This document shows, piece by piece, positions 1 to 8,139 of a stretch of DNA of 64,000 nucleotides. The stretch's first letter is position 1, and every line of letters begins with the position of its first letter. The notes under the pieces are model-generated. The model saw only the letters and a program-made list of their open reading frames with translations, ran no database searches and was not told the origin of the DNA. Position numbers and translations under genes: made by a program. Source of the DNA: an uncultured Planctomycetia bacterium (GTDB lineage: Bacteria; Planctomycetota; Phycisphaerae; Phycisphaerales; SM1A02); assembly GCA_937871505.1 (NCBI GenBank), contig CALMPF010000035.1:1-64000 (forward strand), read 5' to 3'.

Positions 1-374
1 CCGAGTGTCGCGGGGCCGCCTGGGCTATGGAAGACGGGGTTGGCGGAACGGACACAGGATGTTGTAACCAAGACCGCGTTCGGGACTCCGATGTGCGTCT
101 TGACGCCCACAATCTGCCGGGCGATTTCCACGCCGACCTTGTGGTCAGCGCGGTATCGCTTGCATTCCACGAGCCAGGAAGTCCGAAGCCCAGAAGGGTC
201 GGTGGTTAGCCCGAGGATATCGTAGCCGCCATCACGGGTAGGCGGAGTAACGCTGACCTTCCAGCCGAAGCCCGCGAGAAGCTCCGCCACCACGGCCTCA
301 AAGAGAACGGGATCCAGATCCCGGAGTTGCTCCGGGATCGTTGCGCAGCTCGCGATCGCCTCTTTAGCGTCCAT
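1..374 (-). CDS. Mrr-type restriction endonuclease domain protein, integron cassette (partial)
   Basis: The gene starts at an ATG (374) and runs off the left edge with no stop in 124 codons. The visible protein has the layout of an Mrr-type PD-(D/E)xK nuclease: an entry helix around DPVLFEAVVAELLAGFGW (residues 21-38), then TRDGGYDIL carrying the catalytic Asp, then WLVECKRYR with the E-x-K pair, and then a beta strand ending in VLVTTS. In the family this domain cleaves DNA, often modified DNA, and works in restriction or other defence. The start lies 10 bp beyond an attC site, so the gene is a mobile cassette. Its base composition is lower in GC than the rest of the window. The C-terminal part, including any partner domain, is outside the window. 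I am confident of the domain but not of the target. Confidence 0.82.
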   Translation of the reverse strand, partial: MDAKEAIASCATIPEQLRDLDPVLFEAVVAELLAGFGWKVSVTPPTRDGGYDILGLTTDPSGLRTSWLVECKRYRADHKVGVEIARQIVGVKTHIGVPNAVLVTTSCVRSANPVFHSPGGPATL

Positions 375-383
375 TCGTGGTGT

Positions 384-443
384 TGCGAACGCTTGAATTG
401 AGCCGAGCCGCGAAGCGGCTTCGGCTTGAGTGAATTGTTAGGC
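384..443 (-). mobile_element. Integron attC recombination site (59/60-base element)
   Basis: Read on the minus strand, the site opens with the core GCCTAAC (443-437). It continues through AATTCACTCAAGCCGAAGCC and a mirrored CGGCTCGGCTCAATTCAAGC arm, and closes at GCGTT (392-388). The arms pair into a long imperfect hairpin, as attC sites do, and the sequence is of the same type as the 59-base elements of antibiotic-resistance cassettes. The R' core reads GTTCGCA, which departs from the GTTRRRY consensus. The stop codon of the upstream gene (438-440) lies inside the R'' core, the usual cassette arrangement. The site belongs to the cassette at 438-1133 and separates it from the Mrr cassette. 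Confidence 0.88.
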
Positions 444-1133
444 CTTGTGGTCATAAGGCCCGGCGACGGTTTTCCCAAGCCGCGCTTGGAACAGGTCATT
501 GATAGCGCAGCTCGGATTGAGGCTGCTGAGCAATGGCCAAGGATCTTCGTCTAGTGGTGCTGCGCCGGCCCATGAGGCTGGATATCCCATTTCTTGAACT
601 GCATCAGCAAATGTCTTTCCGGAAGTCTGGAACGCTTCTTGAGTGAAGTACCACTGGGGATCGACGATTGTGCGGAACTTCACGTAGCAGTCGTAGACGA
701 CCTGAGTCACCGAGGTGAGATATGAGTCACATGCGCCCACCGCGTCAATCAACTGCTCGGAGCGTGGATGAACTAGAACGTGAGTTGGCGCAGTTCCGTC
801 GAATTGCGCAGCAAGGTACTGCCGGAGATGTGCGTGACCCACTTGGCCAATCGGGTTCTCTCCGGTCTTCTGTGACTTGTTTCTGAAGTCGACAAAGTGC
901 GGAGCAAGCGCGTCATGCTTAAGAGCTTCCTGGGCGGTGATATACCAGTCCTTGAACCCATCTACTTCGTGCAGGCAGGCTTGAAGTGCAAAAGTCACAC
1001 TGCGTGCCGCAGAGACGAACGCGCTGAAGCAGTACTCGGATTCCTGCGAGTGGCGGGAGGTCTTTGAAAGAAGATCGAAGAAATACTCGGCCTCTCTCAG
1101 CTTTTCCTCTACCAGTCCGAAGGAGCGTGTCAT
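438..1133 (-). CDS. Hypothetical protein, integron gene cassette
   Basis: This encodes 231 residues from ATG at 1133, six bases after a GTTAGGC core site. The stop lies inside attC, so the gene fills a cassette of about 750 bp with almost no spare sequence. The reading frame stays open further upstream, but that stretch crosses the recombination boundary and does not belong to the gene. I do not recognise a named family. The N-terminal half looks all-helical (EKLREAEYFFDLLSK, then a SAFVSAARSVTFALQACL stretch), and an FRNKSQKTG segment follows. This is loosely like helical HEPN-type proteins, but no diagnostic Rx4-6H motif is clear. The gene is GC-poor compared with its chromosomal neighbours, which fits recent lateral transfer. 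Confidence 0.72.
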   Translation of the reverse strand: MTRSFGLVEEKLREAEYFFDLLSKTSRHSQESEYCFSAFVSAARSVTFALQACLHEVDGFKDWYITAQEALKHDALAPHFVDFRNKSQKTGENPIGQVGHAHLRQYLAAQFDGTAPTHVLVHPRSEQLIDAVGACDSYLTSVTQVVYDCYVKFRTIVDPQWYFTQEAFQTSGKTFADAVQEMGYPASWAGAAPLDEDPWPLLSSLNPSCAINDLFQARLGKTVAGPYDHKA

Positions 1134-1138
1134 ACAAG

Positions 1139-1145
1139 GCCTAAC
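1139..1145 (-). other. Cassette boundary core site (GTTAGGC), possible attI or degraded attC
   Basis: The minus strand reads GTTAGGC just before the start codon of the cassette gene, matching the integron core GTTRRRY. The 60 bp upstream (1146-1205) contain no matching RYYYAAC partner and no attC-type mirror arm. This is therefore either an attI-like site at the head of the array or a decayed attC. No integrase gene is present to its right within the window. Confidence 0.5.
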
Positions 1146-1648
1146 AGGTGATTGTGCGGAATTCCGTATAACCGGCAACCGGGGCATGTTATCCCGTTTC
1201 CGGATAACTTGGCTCGGTGGTCGGATTATGCAGTCGAAGTCCCACATGCCGCCCTTGGCGGAGGCGATCCTGGCTGCCGCTGGCGAGCGAGTGGTCAAGG
1301 CTACCCAGCCGAGAGGAAGCCCCATCAGTCGGGCCATTGGAGTGATGTCGACATGCGCGGTCGGCAGGCCTTGCCTCGTCGCGTCGGCCCTTCCCTCCGG
1401 TGGGTTCGGTCGCCCCGTTTGCGGAGCACGCCCGTGAGGCGGGGCGACTCCGAGTTATCAGACATCACGCGCGTCGGAGGCCGTACAACGGCCGACGATC
1501 GCGTGGGAAGCCGAGGGGGACGAGGGATCGCGATGTCCCCGGCGGCTTCATGGCGGCGTGCTGCATTTCGCTTCGGTTCGCCGATTGCGTCGAATCATGA
1601 GGTAGGGTCTTCCGCCATGGCCCTTCGGGACGAGTTCACTGCCGGGCA
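1146..1648. other. Gene-free stretch right of the cassette array
   Basis: Open frames here are Arg/Gly/Pro-rich and resemble no family. A perfect 7-bp inverted repeat (GTTATCC, 7-nt loop, GGATAAC) lies at 1188-1208, and a CGGAATTCCG palindrome lies at 1157-1166, close to the cassette boundary. I found no integron integrase motifs in any frame. Confidence 0.4.
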
Positions 1649-1954
1649 CGGAAAAGGTGTCAGGATTCATTCATCGGCCGGGCGTCCTGCCCCCCCTCCT
1701 CTTCCACGGGCGCGATCGCCGGTGGGCCCTCCCGCGCCCGAAGAGCGGGTGGTGCTTGAAGCCACAACGCCACCTCGGCCTCTGCGGCGACGGCCGGAAG
1801 CGGCGTTCTGCGGCGCCAGATCTCGCAGAGCACCCACTTCCGACCGCCTCGCGATCAAGCCAGGCGGCGCCGTGGCCTTCACGTCCCGCACTCGCGGCCC
1901 GCAGAGCGCCTGCCGCGATCCGACGCGGGACAACGCATCCTGACACCTTTTCCG
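1649..1954. mobile_element. 306-bp element bounded by perfect 18-bp inverted repeats
   Basis: CGGAAAAGGTGTCAGGAT (1649-1666) recurs as its exact reverse complement at 1937-1954. The interior codes for nothing recognisable. The AAAGGTGTCAGGA core resembles, from memory, the terminal palindromes that accompany RAYT/IS200-type (REP-associated) transposases, so this may be a non-autonomous or decayed element of that kind. The inverted repeat is seen directly; the mobility and the RAYT link are inference. Confidence 0.5.
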
Positions 1955-2015
1955 ACCCGAAGAGGACTGAGAAGATTTGCTTGCATCGACGGCGCATCGC
2001 CGCGATCCTCCCCGC

Positions 2016-2022
2016 GGGAGGA
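2016..2022 (+). promoter_or_regulatory. Strong Shine-Dalgarno fixing the oxidase start
   Basis: GGGAGGA lies 7-8 bases before the ATG at 2030. It matches the anti-Shine-Dalgarno CCTCC at the 3' end of the 16S rRNA in this window, and so supports this start. Confidence 0.6.
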
Positions 2023-2029
2023 AACCTCG

Positions 2030-3847
2030 ATGATCACCACGGGAATGCTCGATGCGTGTGCGGCGGCGTGGATGGCTGCGGCGATCGCCTGTCCGCCGAT
2101 GCCGGAGTATCTCATCTCGGGCGCGGAGCACGACGCGCTGGCGGCGCTGGCGTGGGAGATGGGGGCGGCCGGAGTCGATCCGGCGTGGGTCGAGGTCTTC
2201 CTGCGGGCCAATGGGCTGGGCGGTCGTGACGACGACGGCAACGGGGACGACGGCAAGCAGGACGACGACAACGGGCGCGACAACCGCGACGACGGCAACG
2301 GGCGCGGTGACGGCGGCGTCGCGGGAGGGATCGATCCGGGCGTCTTCGGAATGTGGTCAGCGCCGATCGCGTGGCCGGTGATCGCCATCCATGGCGCGGT
2401 GATGCCGGACGGGCGCGTGCTTCACTACTCCTATCCGGATGCGACGCCGGGATCGCGGGCGCGGCTCTGGAACCCCTCCACCGGCACCTTCGCGCAGGTC
2501 AACGTCTCGACGGACATCTTCTGCTCGGGGCTCTCGCATCTGGAGGACGGCACGCTCTATGTGACCGGCGGCAACGACTACGCCTGCCAGTTCCAGGGGC
2601 GCGACGTCACCTTCACGTTCGACGGCACGAGCCAGCAGTGGACGCCGCGCGACGCGATGGCGACGCGGCGCTGGTACCCGAGCAACGTCACGCTCGGCGA
2701 CGGCAGCGTCATCGTCGTCAGCGGGCTCGACCAAGGGTGCGGCCTCACCGAGATCATGGAGCGCTACGTGCCCGGCGAGGGAATCGCGGTCGTTCCGATC
2801 GGCGAAGAGCTGCTCGATCTCTATCCGCGGCTGCACGTCCTCGGCGACGGCCGCGTCGCGCACGTCGGCCCCGAGGCGTGGGCGCGCACCTTCGACTTCG
2901 ACAAGGGGTGGGTGTTCTACGGATGGCAGTCGCAGGCGTGCTATCGCTATGCGGGAGGAAGCGTGCTCCTGCCGGGCACCACCGACGAGATCCTCGTCTT
3001 CGGGGGTTCCTGCGGACCCGCCGTCAAGACGGCGGAGCGGATCGATCTCTCGGCGGGCAATCCGCAGTGGCAGCCGCGCGCCTCGATGCACCACGCGCGG
3101 GCGCATCTCAATCCGGTCATCCTCCCGGACGGGACGATCTTCGCCGTGGGCGGAGGCACCGACGGTCTCTACGGAAGCCCGGTTCTCGTGCCCGAGCTCT
3201 ACCGCCCCGAGACGAACACATGGACCGTCCTTCCGCCGCACGTCTATCCGCGGATGTACCACTCGACGGCGATGCTCCTGCCCGACGGCCGCGTGATCGT
3301 GGCCGGGCAGGACAGCGGCGCGAGCGCGTACTTCGGCGAGCTCTACTCGCCCGCGTACCTCTTCCGCGGCGCCCGGCCGGAGATCGTGACGGCGCCGACG
3401 AGCGTCGTTCACGGGCAGACCTTCGGGATCTCGGTGCACGCGCCGGGAGGCCTTCCCATCGCGACGATGGCGCTGGTGCGGCTTGGCACGACGACCCACT
3501 CGGTGAACTTCGACCAGCGCCTCCTCAGACTTGACTTCGCAGAGCTGCCGACGGTGCCGCCCATCGGGACCGCCTTCGCCGTCGCGGCGCCCTCCTCGCC
3601 CAACGCGGCGCCCCCGGGGCACTACATGCTCTTCGCCCTCGATGCCGACGGCGTCCCCTCCGCGGCCCGGATCATCCAGGTGAGGCGCGGCGTGGTCGGC
3701 GACCTCAACGGCGACGGCACCGTGAACGGTGCAGACCTCGGCGTGCTCCTCGGCAACTGGGGCCCCGGGGCCACGCTCGGCGACCTCGACGGCGACGGAG
3801 ATGTGGATGGGGCAGACCTGGGCCTGCTCCTCGGGGCGTGGACGTGA
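2030..3847 (+). CDS. Copper radical oxidase (galactose oxidase-like) with dockerin-like tail
   Basis: This encodes 605 residues. After a short N-terminal region and an Asp/Gly/Asn-rich linker (64-99) comes a kelch beta-propeller (about 105-440), then the all-beta C-terminal domain of galactose oxidases (about 448-552). It ends with two calcium-loop repeats, [15 protein letters not shown] and [15 protein letters not shown] (557-597), of the dockerin type common in planctomycetes. All copper-radical residues of the family can be matched: Cys165 (IFCSG), Tyr216 (RRWYPS), Tyr410-His411 (RMYHS) and His490 ([11 protein letters not shown]). Cys165 and Tyr216 would form the thioether cofactor. The enzyme should oxidise a primary alcohol or aldehyde to the next oxidation state with release of H2O2; the substrate is unknown. 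Export is expected from the architecture, although no classical signal peptide is clear. It stands alone, with its own strong ribosome-binding site. Confidence 0.87.
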   Translation: MITTGMLDACAAAWMAAAIACPPMPEYLISGAEHDALAALAWEMGAAGVDPAWVEVFLRANGLGGRDDDGNGDDGKQDDDNGRDNRDDGNGRGDGGVAGGIDPGVFGMWSAPIAWPVIAIHGAVMPDGRVLHYSYPDATPGSRARLWNPSTGTFAQVNVSTDIFCSGLSHLEDGTLYVTGGNDYACQFQGRDVTFTFDGTSQQWTPRDAMATRRWYPSNVTLGDGSVIVVSGLDQGCGLTEIMERYVPGEGIAVVPIGEELLDLYPRLHVLGDGRVAHVGPEAWARTFDFDKGWVFYGWQSQACYRYAGGSVLLPGTTDEILVFGGSCGPAVKTAERIDLSAGNPQWQPRASMHHARAHLNPVILPDGTIFAVGGGTDGLYGSPVLVPELYRPETNTWTVLPPHVYPRMYHSTAMLLPDGRVIVAGQDSGASAYFGELYSPAYLFRGARPEIVTAPTSVVHGQTFGISVHAPGGLPIATMALVRLGTTTHSVNFDQRLLRLDFAELPTVPPIGTAFAVAAPSSPNAAPPGHYMLFALDADGVPSAARIIQVRRGVVGDLNGDGTVNGADLGVLLGNWGPGATLGDLDGDGDVDGADLGLLLGAWT

Positions 3848-4062
3848 GGACTCGTCAGTCCAGCGTCGGATCGGGCCTTGCGACGGTCGTCCTCGTCGCG
3901 GTCGCGGCTGTGGCTGCGAGCGTGACCAGTTCCTCAGTCGCGTCGCATTGCCTCACGCTCTGAGCCGGAACGGTCGGTGCTCCCTTCGCCGAAGCCCGAG
4001 CGCTCGGGGGCCGAAGCTGGGACCGAGAGCGTCGACCGAGACCACCGGCTGAAACTGGTGAC

Positions 4063-4173
4063 TGAAGCCCGGGGGTTGAAGCCGGGGGACTGAAGCCGGG
4101 GGACTGAAGCCGGGGGCTGAAGCCCGGGGGTTGAAGCCCGGGGGTTGAAGCCCGGGGGCTGAAGCCGGCAGAC
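4063..4173. repeat. Tandem repeat, eight 13-14-bp units
   Basis: Eight consecutive copies of TGAAGCC(C)GGGGG followed by T, C or AC. A more diverged copy lies just upstream at about 4050. The array sits in the 600-bp spacer (3848-4449) between the oxidase gene and putA, which otherwise holds no recognisable gene. It is not a CRISPR: the units are contiguous with no spacers. Confidence 0.8.
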
Positions 4174-4449
4174 TGCGACCGCGGGGCTCCGACCGGAGAC
4201 TGAATCCGCGGGCACAGGGGAATGCGAGCACGGGACACCGGGGAGTGGGTGGTGGGTGGTGGGCACGGGACGTCGGCGGCGTCGGACCGAGAGAGCGCGT
4301 TCGTATACTCGCGGCCTTCGCGACCGCGCGCCGCGCGTCCCGCCCCACTGACGGCGACGCGGCACGCCGAAGGCACCCATCCGCCCGCACCCGCCAGTTC
4401 CTGACGCGACCTGCGCGCCCCGCGCAGCCATCGGTCCTCCCTCTCTCCA

Positions 4450-7400
4450 ATGGCCCTCTTCTTCAAGTCCCGCTCCGGCGGCAAGGCCTCGGCGCCAGCC
4501 GCCGACGTCACTCGTCCGGCGCCATCGACGTCGACCGGGAGCGAGCACGCCGACCTCGGCGTGGCGCTTCCGGTCGATCCCGCCCACGAGGCGCGGATCA
4601 GCCTCGTCGGCACGGAGCTTCTCGAGAGCGCCCGCGCCAACCGCTCGGGGATGATGTCGAGGCAGTTCTGGTCGGACAAGCTCATGGACTGGTCGATGAA
4701 GGACGAAGCCTTCAAGGTCCAGCTCTTCCGCTTCGTCGACGCCTTCCCGATGCTGCGAACGCCGGAGCAGATCCACGAGCACCTCGTCGACTATCTCACC
4801 CAGCCAGGCGTGACGCCGCCGCCGGGGCTGGATCTCGGCCTGCGCGTCGGCGGCCTCGCCAAGGGGCTTCTTGCGCGGACGATGTCGGGGCAGATCACGG
4901 GGATGGCGGAGAAGTTCATCGCGGGCACCGATGCGCGCAGCGCCCTCCCCAAGCTCCGCGCCCTCTGGAAGGAAGGGCTCGCGTTCTCCGTCGATCTGCT
5001 CGGGGAGGCGTGCGTCAGCGACGAGGAGGCCCTCGCCTACCGCGCGAAGTACCTCGACCTGGTCGAGAACCTCCCCGCCGAAGTGGCGACGTGGTCCCCG
5101 AATCCGCGGCTCGAACGGGATCACATCGGGCCGATCCCGCGCTGCAACGTCTCGATCAAGATCTCCTCGCTCCACGCCCGGACCGATCCGATCGACACGG
5201 AGGGATCGATCCGCGGGCTGATGGAGGGACTGCGTCCGATTCTGGAGGCGGCGCAGCGGCGCGGGGTGCTCGTCAACTTCGACATGGAGCAGTCCGCGCT
5301 GAAGGACCTCACACTCGAGCTCTTCATGCGCTGCTGCGAGGCGATCCCCTTCGAGGCGGGGCTGGCGATGCAGGCGTACCTGCGCAGCGGCGACGATGAC
5401 GCCCGGCGAGTCGTCGACTGGGCGAAGCGGACGGGGCGAGCCGTCACCGTCCGCCTGGTCAAGGGCGCCTATTGGGACTACGAGACGATCCTCGCCGAGC
5501 AGCAGGGCTGGCCGGTTCCGGTCTGGGGACGGAAGCGCGACACCGATGCCTGCTTCGAGCGCATGGCTTCGATCTTCATCGGGGCGATGCCCCGCCGCGC
5601 CGGCGAGGGCGGCGTGAAGCTCGCGCTCGGATCGCACAACGCGCGGTCGATCGCCCACGCGCTCGCCGAGCTCGACCGGCATGGCCTGCCGACTGCGGCG
5701 ATCGAGCTTCAGATGCTTCACGGCATGGCCGACCAGCTCAAGGCCGCCGCCGCGGAGCGCGGATTGCGCGTGCGCGAGTACGTCCCCGTCGGCGAGATGA
5801 TCCCGGGGATGGCGTATCTCGTGCGGCGGCTCTTGGAGAACACCAGCAACGAGAGCTGGCTCAAGGCGGGGTTCCTCGACAACGCCGCGCCGGAGGCGCT
5901 CCTTGCCTCGCCGCACCGGCGCCACGCGGTCGATCCTGCGGTCGAGCGGATCGCCCGCGCCCCGGAGCGCCACGCCCTCTCGCCCGCCGTGCCAGGCGTG
6001 GGCGACGGGCGGCCCTTCTTCACCGAGCCGATGCGCGACTTCTCCGTCGCTGCGGTGCGGAAGCGCTTCGCCGAGGCCGTTCGCGGCGCGTCCGTGCCGG
6101 TGGTCGCCAACGACGGGACCGCCGACGCGGCGAACCAGGCGATCGAGTCGCTGCATCGCTTCTTCCCCAGGTGGCGCGACACCGACCCGCGGGAACGGGC
6201 CGCGGTCCTCGTTCGCGCTGCGGCGATCATGCGCGACCGCCGCGACGAGCTCTCGGGCGTGGTCATCCGCGAGTCCGGCAAGCCGTGGCGCGAGGCGGAT
6301 GCGGACGTCTGCGAGGCGATCGACTTCTGCGAGTACTACGCCCGCATGGCGGTGCCGCTCTTCGAACCGGAGCGTCTCGGCCGCTTCGTCGGCGAGCTCG
6401 ACGAGCAGTGGTATCAGCCCCGCGGGGTCGCTGCGGTGATCGCCCCCTGGAACTTCCCGCTGGCGATCTGCGCGGGGATGACCGTCGCGGCGCTGGTCTG
6501 CGGCAACACCGTCGCGGTGAAGCCCGCGGAGCAGACACCGGGGATCGCTCGGCGCTTCGTCGAGATCCTGCTCGAGGCGGGCACGCCGCGCGACGCGATC
6601 GCCTTCCTCGCCGGGCCGGGCGAGACGGTCGGCGCCGCCCTGGTGCGGCATCCGCGAACGGCGCTGATCGCCTTCACCGGCAGCATGGCGGTCGGTCTGG
6701 ACATCATCGAGGCGGCAGGCCGCACCGATCCGCGCCGGCAGTCGGAGGTGAAGAAGGTGATCTGCGAGATGGGCGGGAAGAACGCCATCATCGTCGATGC
6801 CAGCGCCGATCTCGACGAGGCGGTCCTCGGGGTGCGCCACTCGGCGTTCGGATTCTGCGGCCAGAAGTGCTCCGCGTGCAGCCGCGTGATCGTCGTCGAG
6901 AGCGCTCACGACCACTTCCTGCACAGGCTCGTCGAAAGCACCCGCTCGCTCGTCATCGGCGACCCCATCGAGCCCGGCACCGACGTCGGCCCGGTGATCG
7001 ACGCCGAGGCCGCGGAGCGCATCCGCCGCTTCATCGAGATCGGTCGCTCGGAAGGCCGCGTCGAGCTCGAGCTTCCGATCCCCGCGGGCCTGTCCGAGCG
7101 GGTCGGAAAGCCGTACGTCGGCCCGACGATCATCTCTGGCATTCAACGCGAGCACCGGCTGGCGAACGAGGAGATCTTCGGTCCGGTGCTCGCGGTGATG
7201 CGGGCATCGAGCTTCGACGAGGCCCTCGAACTCGCCAATGCAACGTCCTACAAGCTCACCGGCGGCGTCTTCTCGCGGAAGCCGTCGCACCTCAGCCGGG
7301 CCCGGCGCGAGTACCGCGTCGGCAACCTCTACCTGAACCGCGGCATCACCGGCGCGCTGGTCGGACGCCAGCCCTTCGGCGGCTTCGGGATGAGCGGTGT

Positions 7401-7500
7401 CGGCAGCAAGGCGGGCGGGAGCGACTACCTGCTCCAGTTCGTCGAGCCCCGCGCCCTCTGCGAGAACACCATGCGCCGGGGATTCGCGCCGGGATTGTGA
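4450..7500 (+). CDS. putA: Bifunctional proline dehydrogenase / L-glutamate-gamma-semialdehyde dehydrogenase
   Basis: This 1016-residue enzyme oxidises proline to glutamate in two steps. The FAD-dependent proline dehydrogenase barrel comes first (about 65-470), with VSIKISSL, RLVKGAYWDYE (about 335), LGSHNARS and EYVPVGEMIPGMAYLVRR. The NAD-dependent aldehyde dehydrogenase follows (about 500-1000), with APWNFPLAI, AVKPAEQTPG, TGSMAVG, the general base Glu773 (CEMGGK) and the nucleophile Cys807 (GQKCSAC). It ends with the family signature FGGFGMSGVGSKAGG. The protein lacks the N-terminal DNA-binding region of the trifunctional enterobacterial PutA, so it should not repress its own gene. No Shine-Dalgarno is evident before the chosen ATG. 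The gene appears monocistronic. Identification is secure. Confidence 0.96.
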   Translation: MALFFKSRSGGKASAPAADVTRPAPSTSTGSEHADLGVALPVDPAHEARISLVGTELLESARANRSGMMSRQFWSDKLMDWSMKDEAFKVQLFRFVDAFPMLRTPEQIHEHLVDYLTQPGVTPPPGLDLGLRVGGLAKGLLARTMSGQITGMAEKFIAGTDARSALPKLRALWKEGLAFSVDLLGEACVSDEEALAYRAKYLDLVENLPAEVATWSPNPRLERDHIGPIPRCNVSIKISSLHARTDPIDTEGSIRGLMEGLRPILEAAQRRGVLVNFDMEQSALKDLTLELFMRCCEAIPFEAGLAMQAYLRSGDDDARRVVDWAKRTGRAVTVRLVKGAYWDYETILAEQQGWPVPVWGRKRDTDACFERMASIFIGAMPRRAGEGGVKLALGSHNARSIAHALAELDRHGLPTAAIELQMLHGMADQLKAAAAERGLRVREYVPVGEMIPGMAYLVRRLLENTSNESWLKAGFLDNAAPEALLASPHRRHAVDPAVERIARAPERHALSPAVPGVGDGRPFFTEPMRDFSVAAVRKRFAEAVRGASVPVVANDGTADAANQAIESLHRFFPRWRDTDPRERAAVLVRAAAIMRDRRDELSGVVIRESGKPWREADADVCEAIDFCEYYARMAVPLFEPERLGRFVGELDEQWYQPRGVAAVIAPWNFPLAICAGMTVAALVCGNTVAVKPAEQTPGIARRFVEILLEAGTPRDAIAFLAGPGETVGAALVRHPRTALIAFTGSMAVGLDIIEAAGRTDPRRQSEVKKVICEMGGKNAIIVDASADLDEAVLGVRHSAFGFCGQKCSACSRVIVVESAHDHFLHRLVESTRSLVIGDPIEPGTDVGPVIDAEAAERIRRFIEIGRSEGRVELELPIPAGLSERVGKPYVGPTIISGIQREHRLANEEIFGPVLAVMRASSFDEALELANATSYKLTGGVFSRKPSHLSRARREYRVGNLYLNRGITGALVGRQPFGGFGMSGVGSKAGGSDYLLQFVEPRALCENTMRRGFAPGL

Positions 7501-7836
7501 TGGACTGGCGAGACGCGCGCGATCACCGGAGTGCGCCGACGGGAGACTGAAGGAGCGAAGGCCGTCCTGCGGCCCGTGGCGGCCCGTGGCAGCCCGGCAG
7601 GAAGGACCACCGGGGCTCCGCGAACGCTGCCGCGACCGCGTTGCGGGTCCGAGGGACGCACATGGCTCGCCGCTCGCGTCCTTCACATCCCCCGGTGCCG
7701 GGGCTGGAAAGCCCCGGCGGGGACGTCGGCGCCCCGCCCGCGTCGCTCCTCCTCCGAACGCACGCGCCGCGACCGACCTCGCGACGAAGACGGGAGGCGC
7801 TGGCGCGCTCCGATGGCCTCCCGTCCGCAGGGCAGC
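7501..7836. other. Intergenic region, no gene seen
   Basis: This stretch between putA and the htrA terminator holds only short, Arg-rich open frames. No tRNA fold, repeat or recognisable promoter was seen. Confidence 0.4.
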
Positions 7837-7877
7837 GCAAAAACAGGTCCCCGCATCGGCACGCCGATGCGGGGACC
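7837..7877 (-). terminator. Rho-independent terminator
   Basis: A perfect 15-bp stem closes on a 2-base centre (7846-7877). On the minus strand it is followed by TGTTTTTG. The orientation fits transcription arriving from the htrA gene, whose stop is at 8140. On the plus strand no T-run follows the hairpin, so it is unlikely to serve putA. Confidence 0.8.
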
Positions 7878-8139
7878 CGGTGAGGGAGAGAGTCAGGAGA
7901 TCAGGAGAGGTCTGATGCCGCGATCTGGAGTGAGGGGTCCGCGGCGTCGTGCTGCTGGAGGGAGAGACTGAAGAGAGGTCTTCGAACGGACTGTCGGGCT
8001 TCGGCCCGCTGCCGGTCGTTCCACCTGTCCGACGGCTTCCTTCGAGGTCTCGCGGGGATTCGCGAGCTCGGACAGTGGCGGAACCTGAGAAGTACGCGGG
8101 TCAGCCGCCGGGGTTCGTCGCCGATGCGAAAATTCTCGC

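Noticed and set aside
1146-1980. Integron integrase gene right of the cassettes
   Set aside because: No tyrosine-recombinase motifs in any frame. Open frames here are short and low complexity.
4063-4173. CRISPR array
   Set aside because: The 13-14-bp units are contiguous with no spacers, and no cas genes are present.
4450-7500. Trifunctional PutA acting as its own repressor
   Set aside because: The N-terminus has no ribbon-helix-helix DNA-binding region, only a short variable leader.
3934-7686. A 1250-codon open frame on the minus strand opposite putA
   Set aside because: Its translation is Arg/Asp/Ala-rich low complexity with no domain, as expected of the antisense of a high-GC gene. PutA on the plus strand has every catalytic motif.
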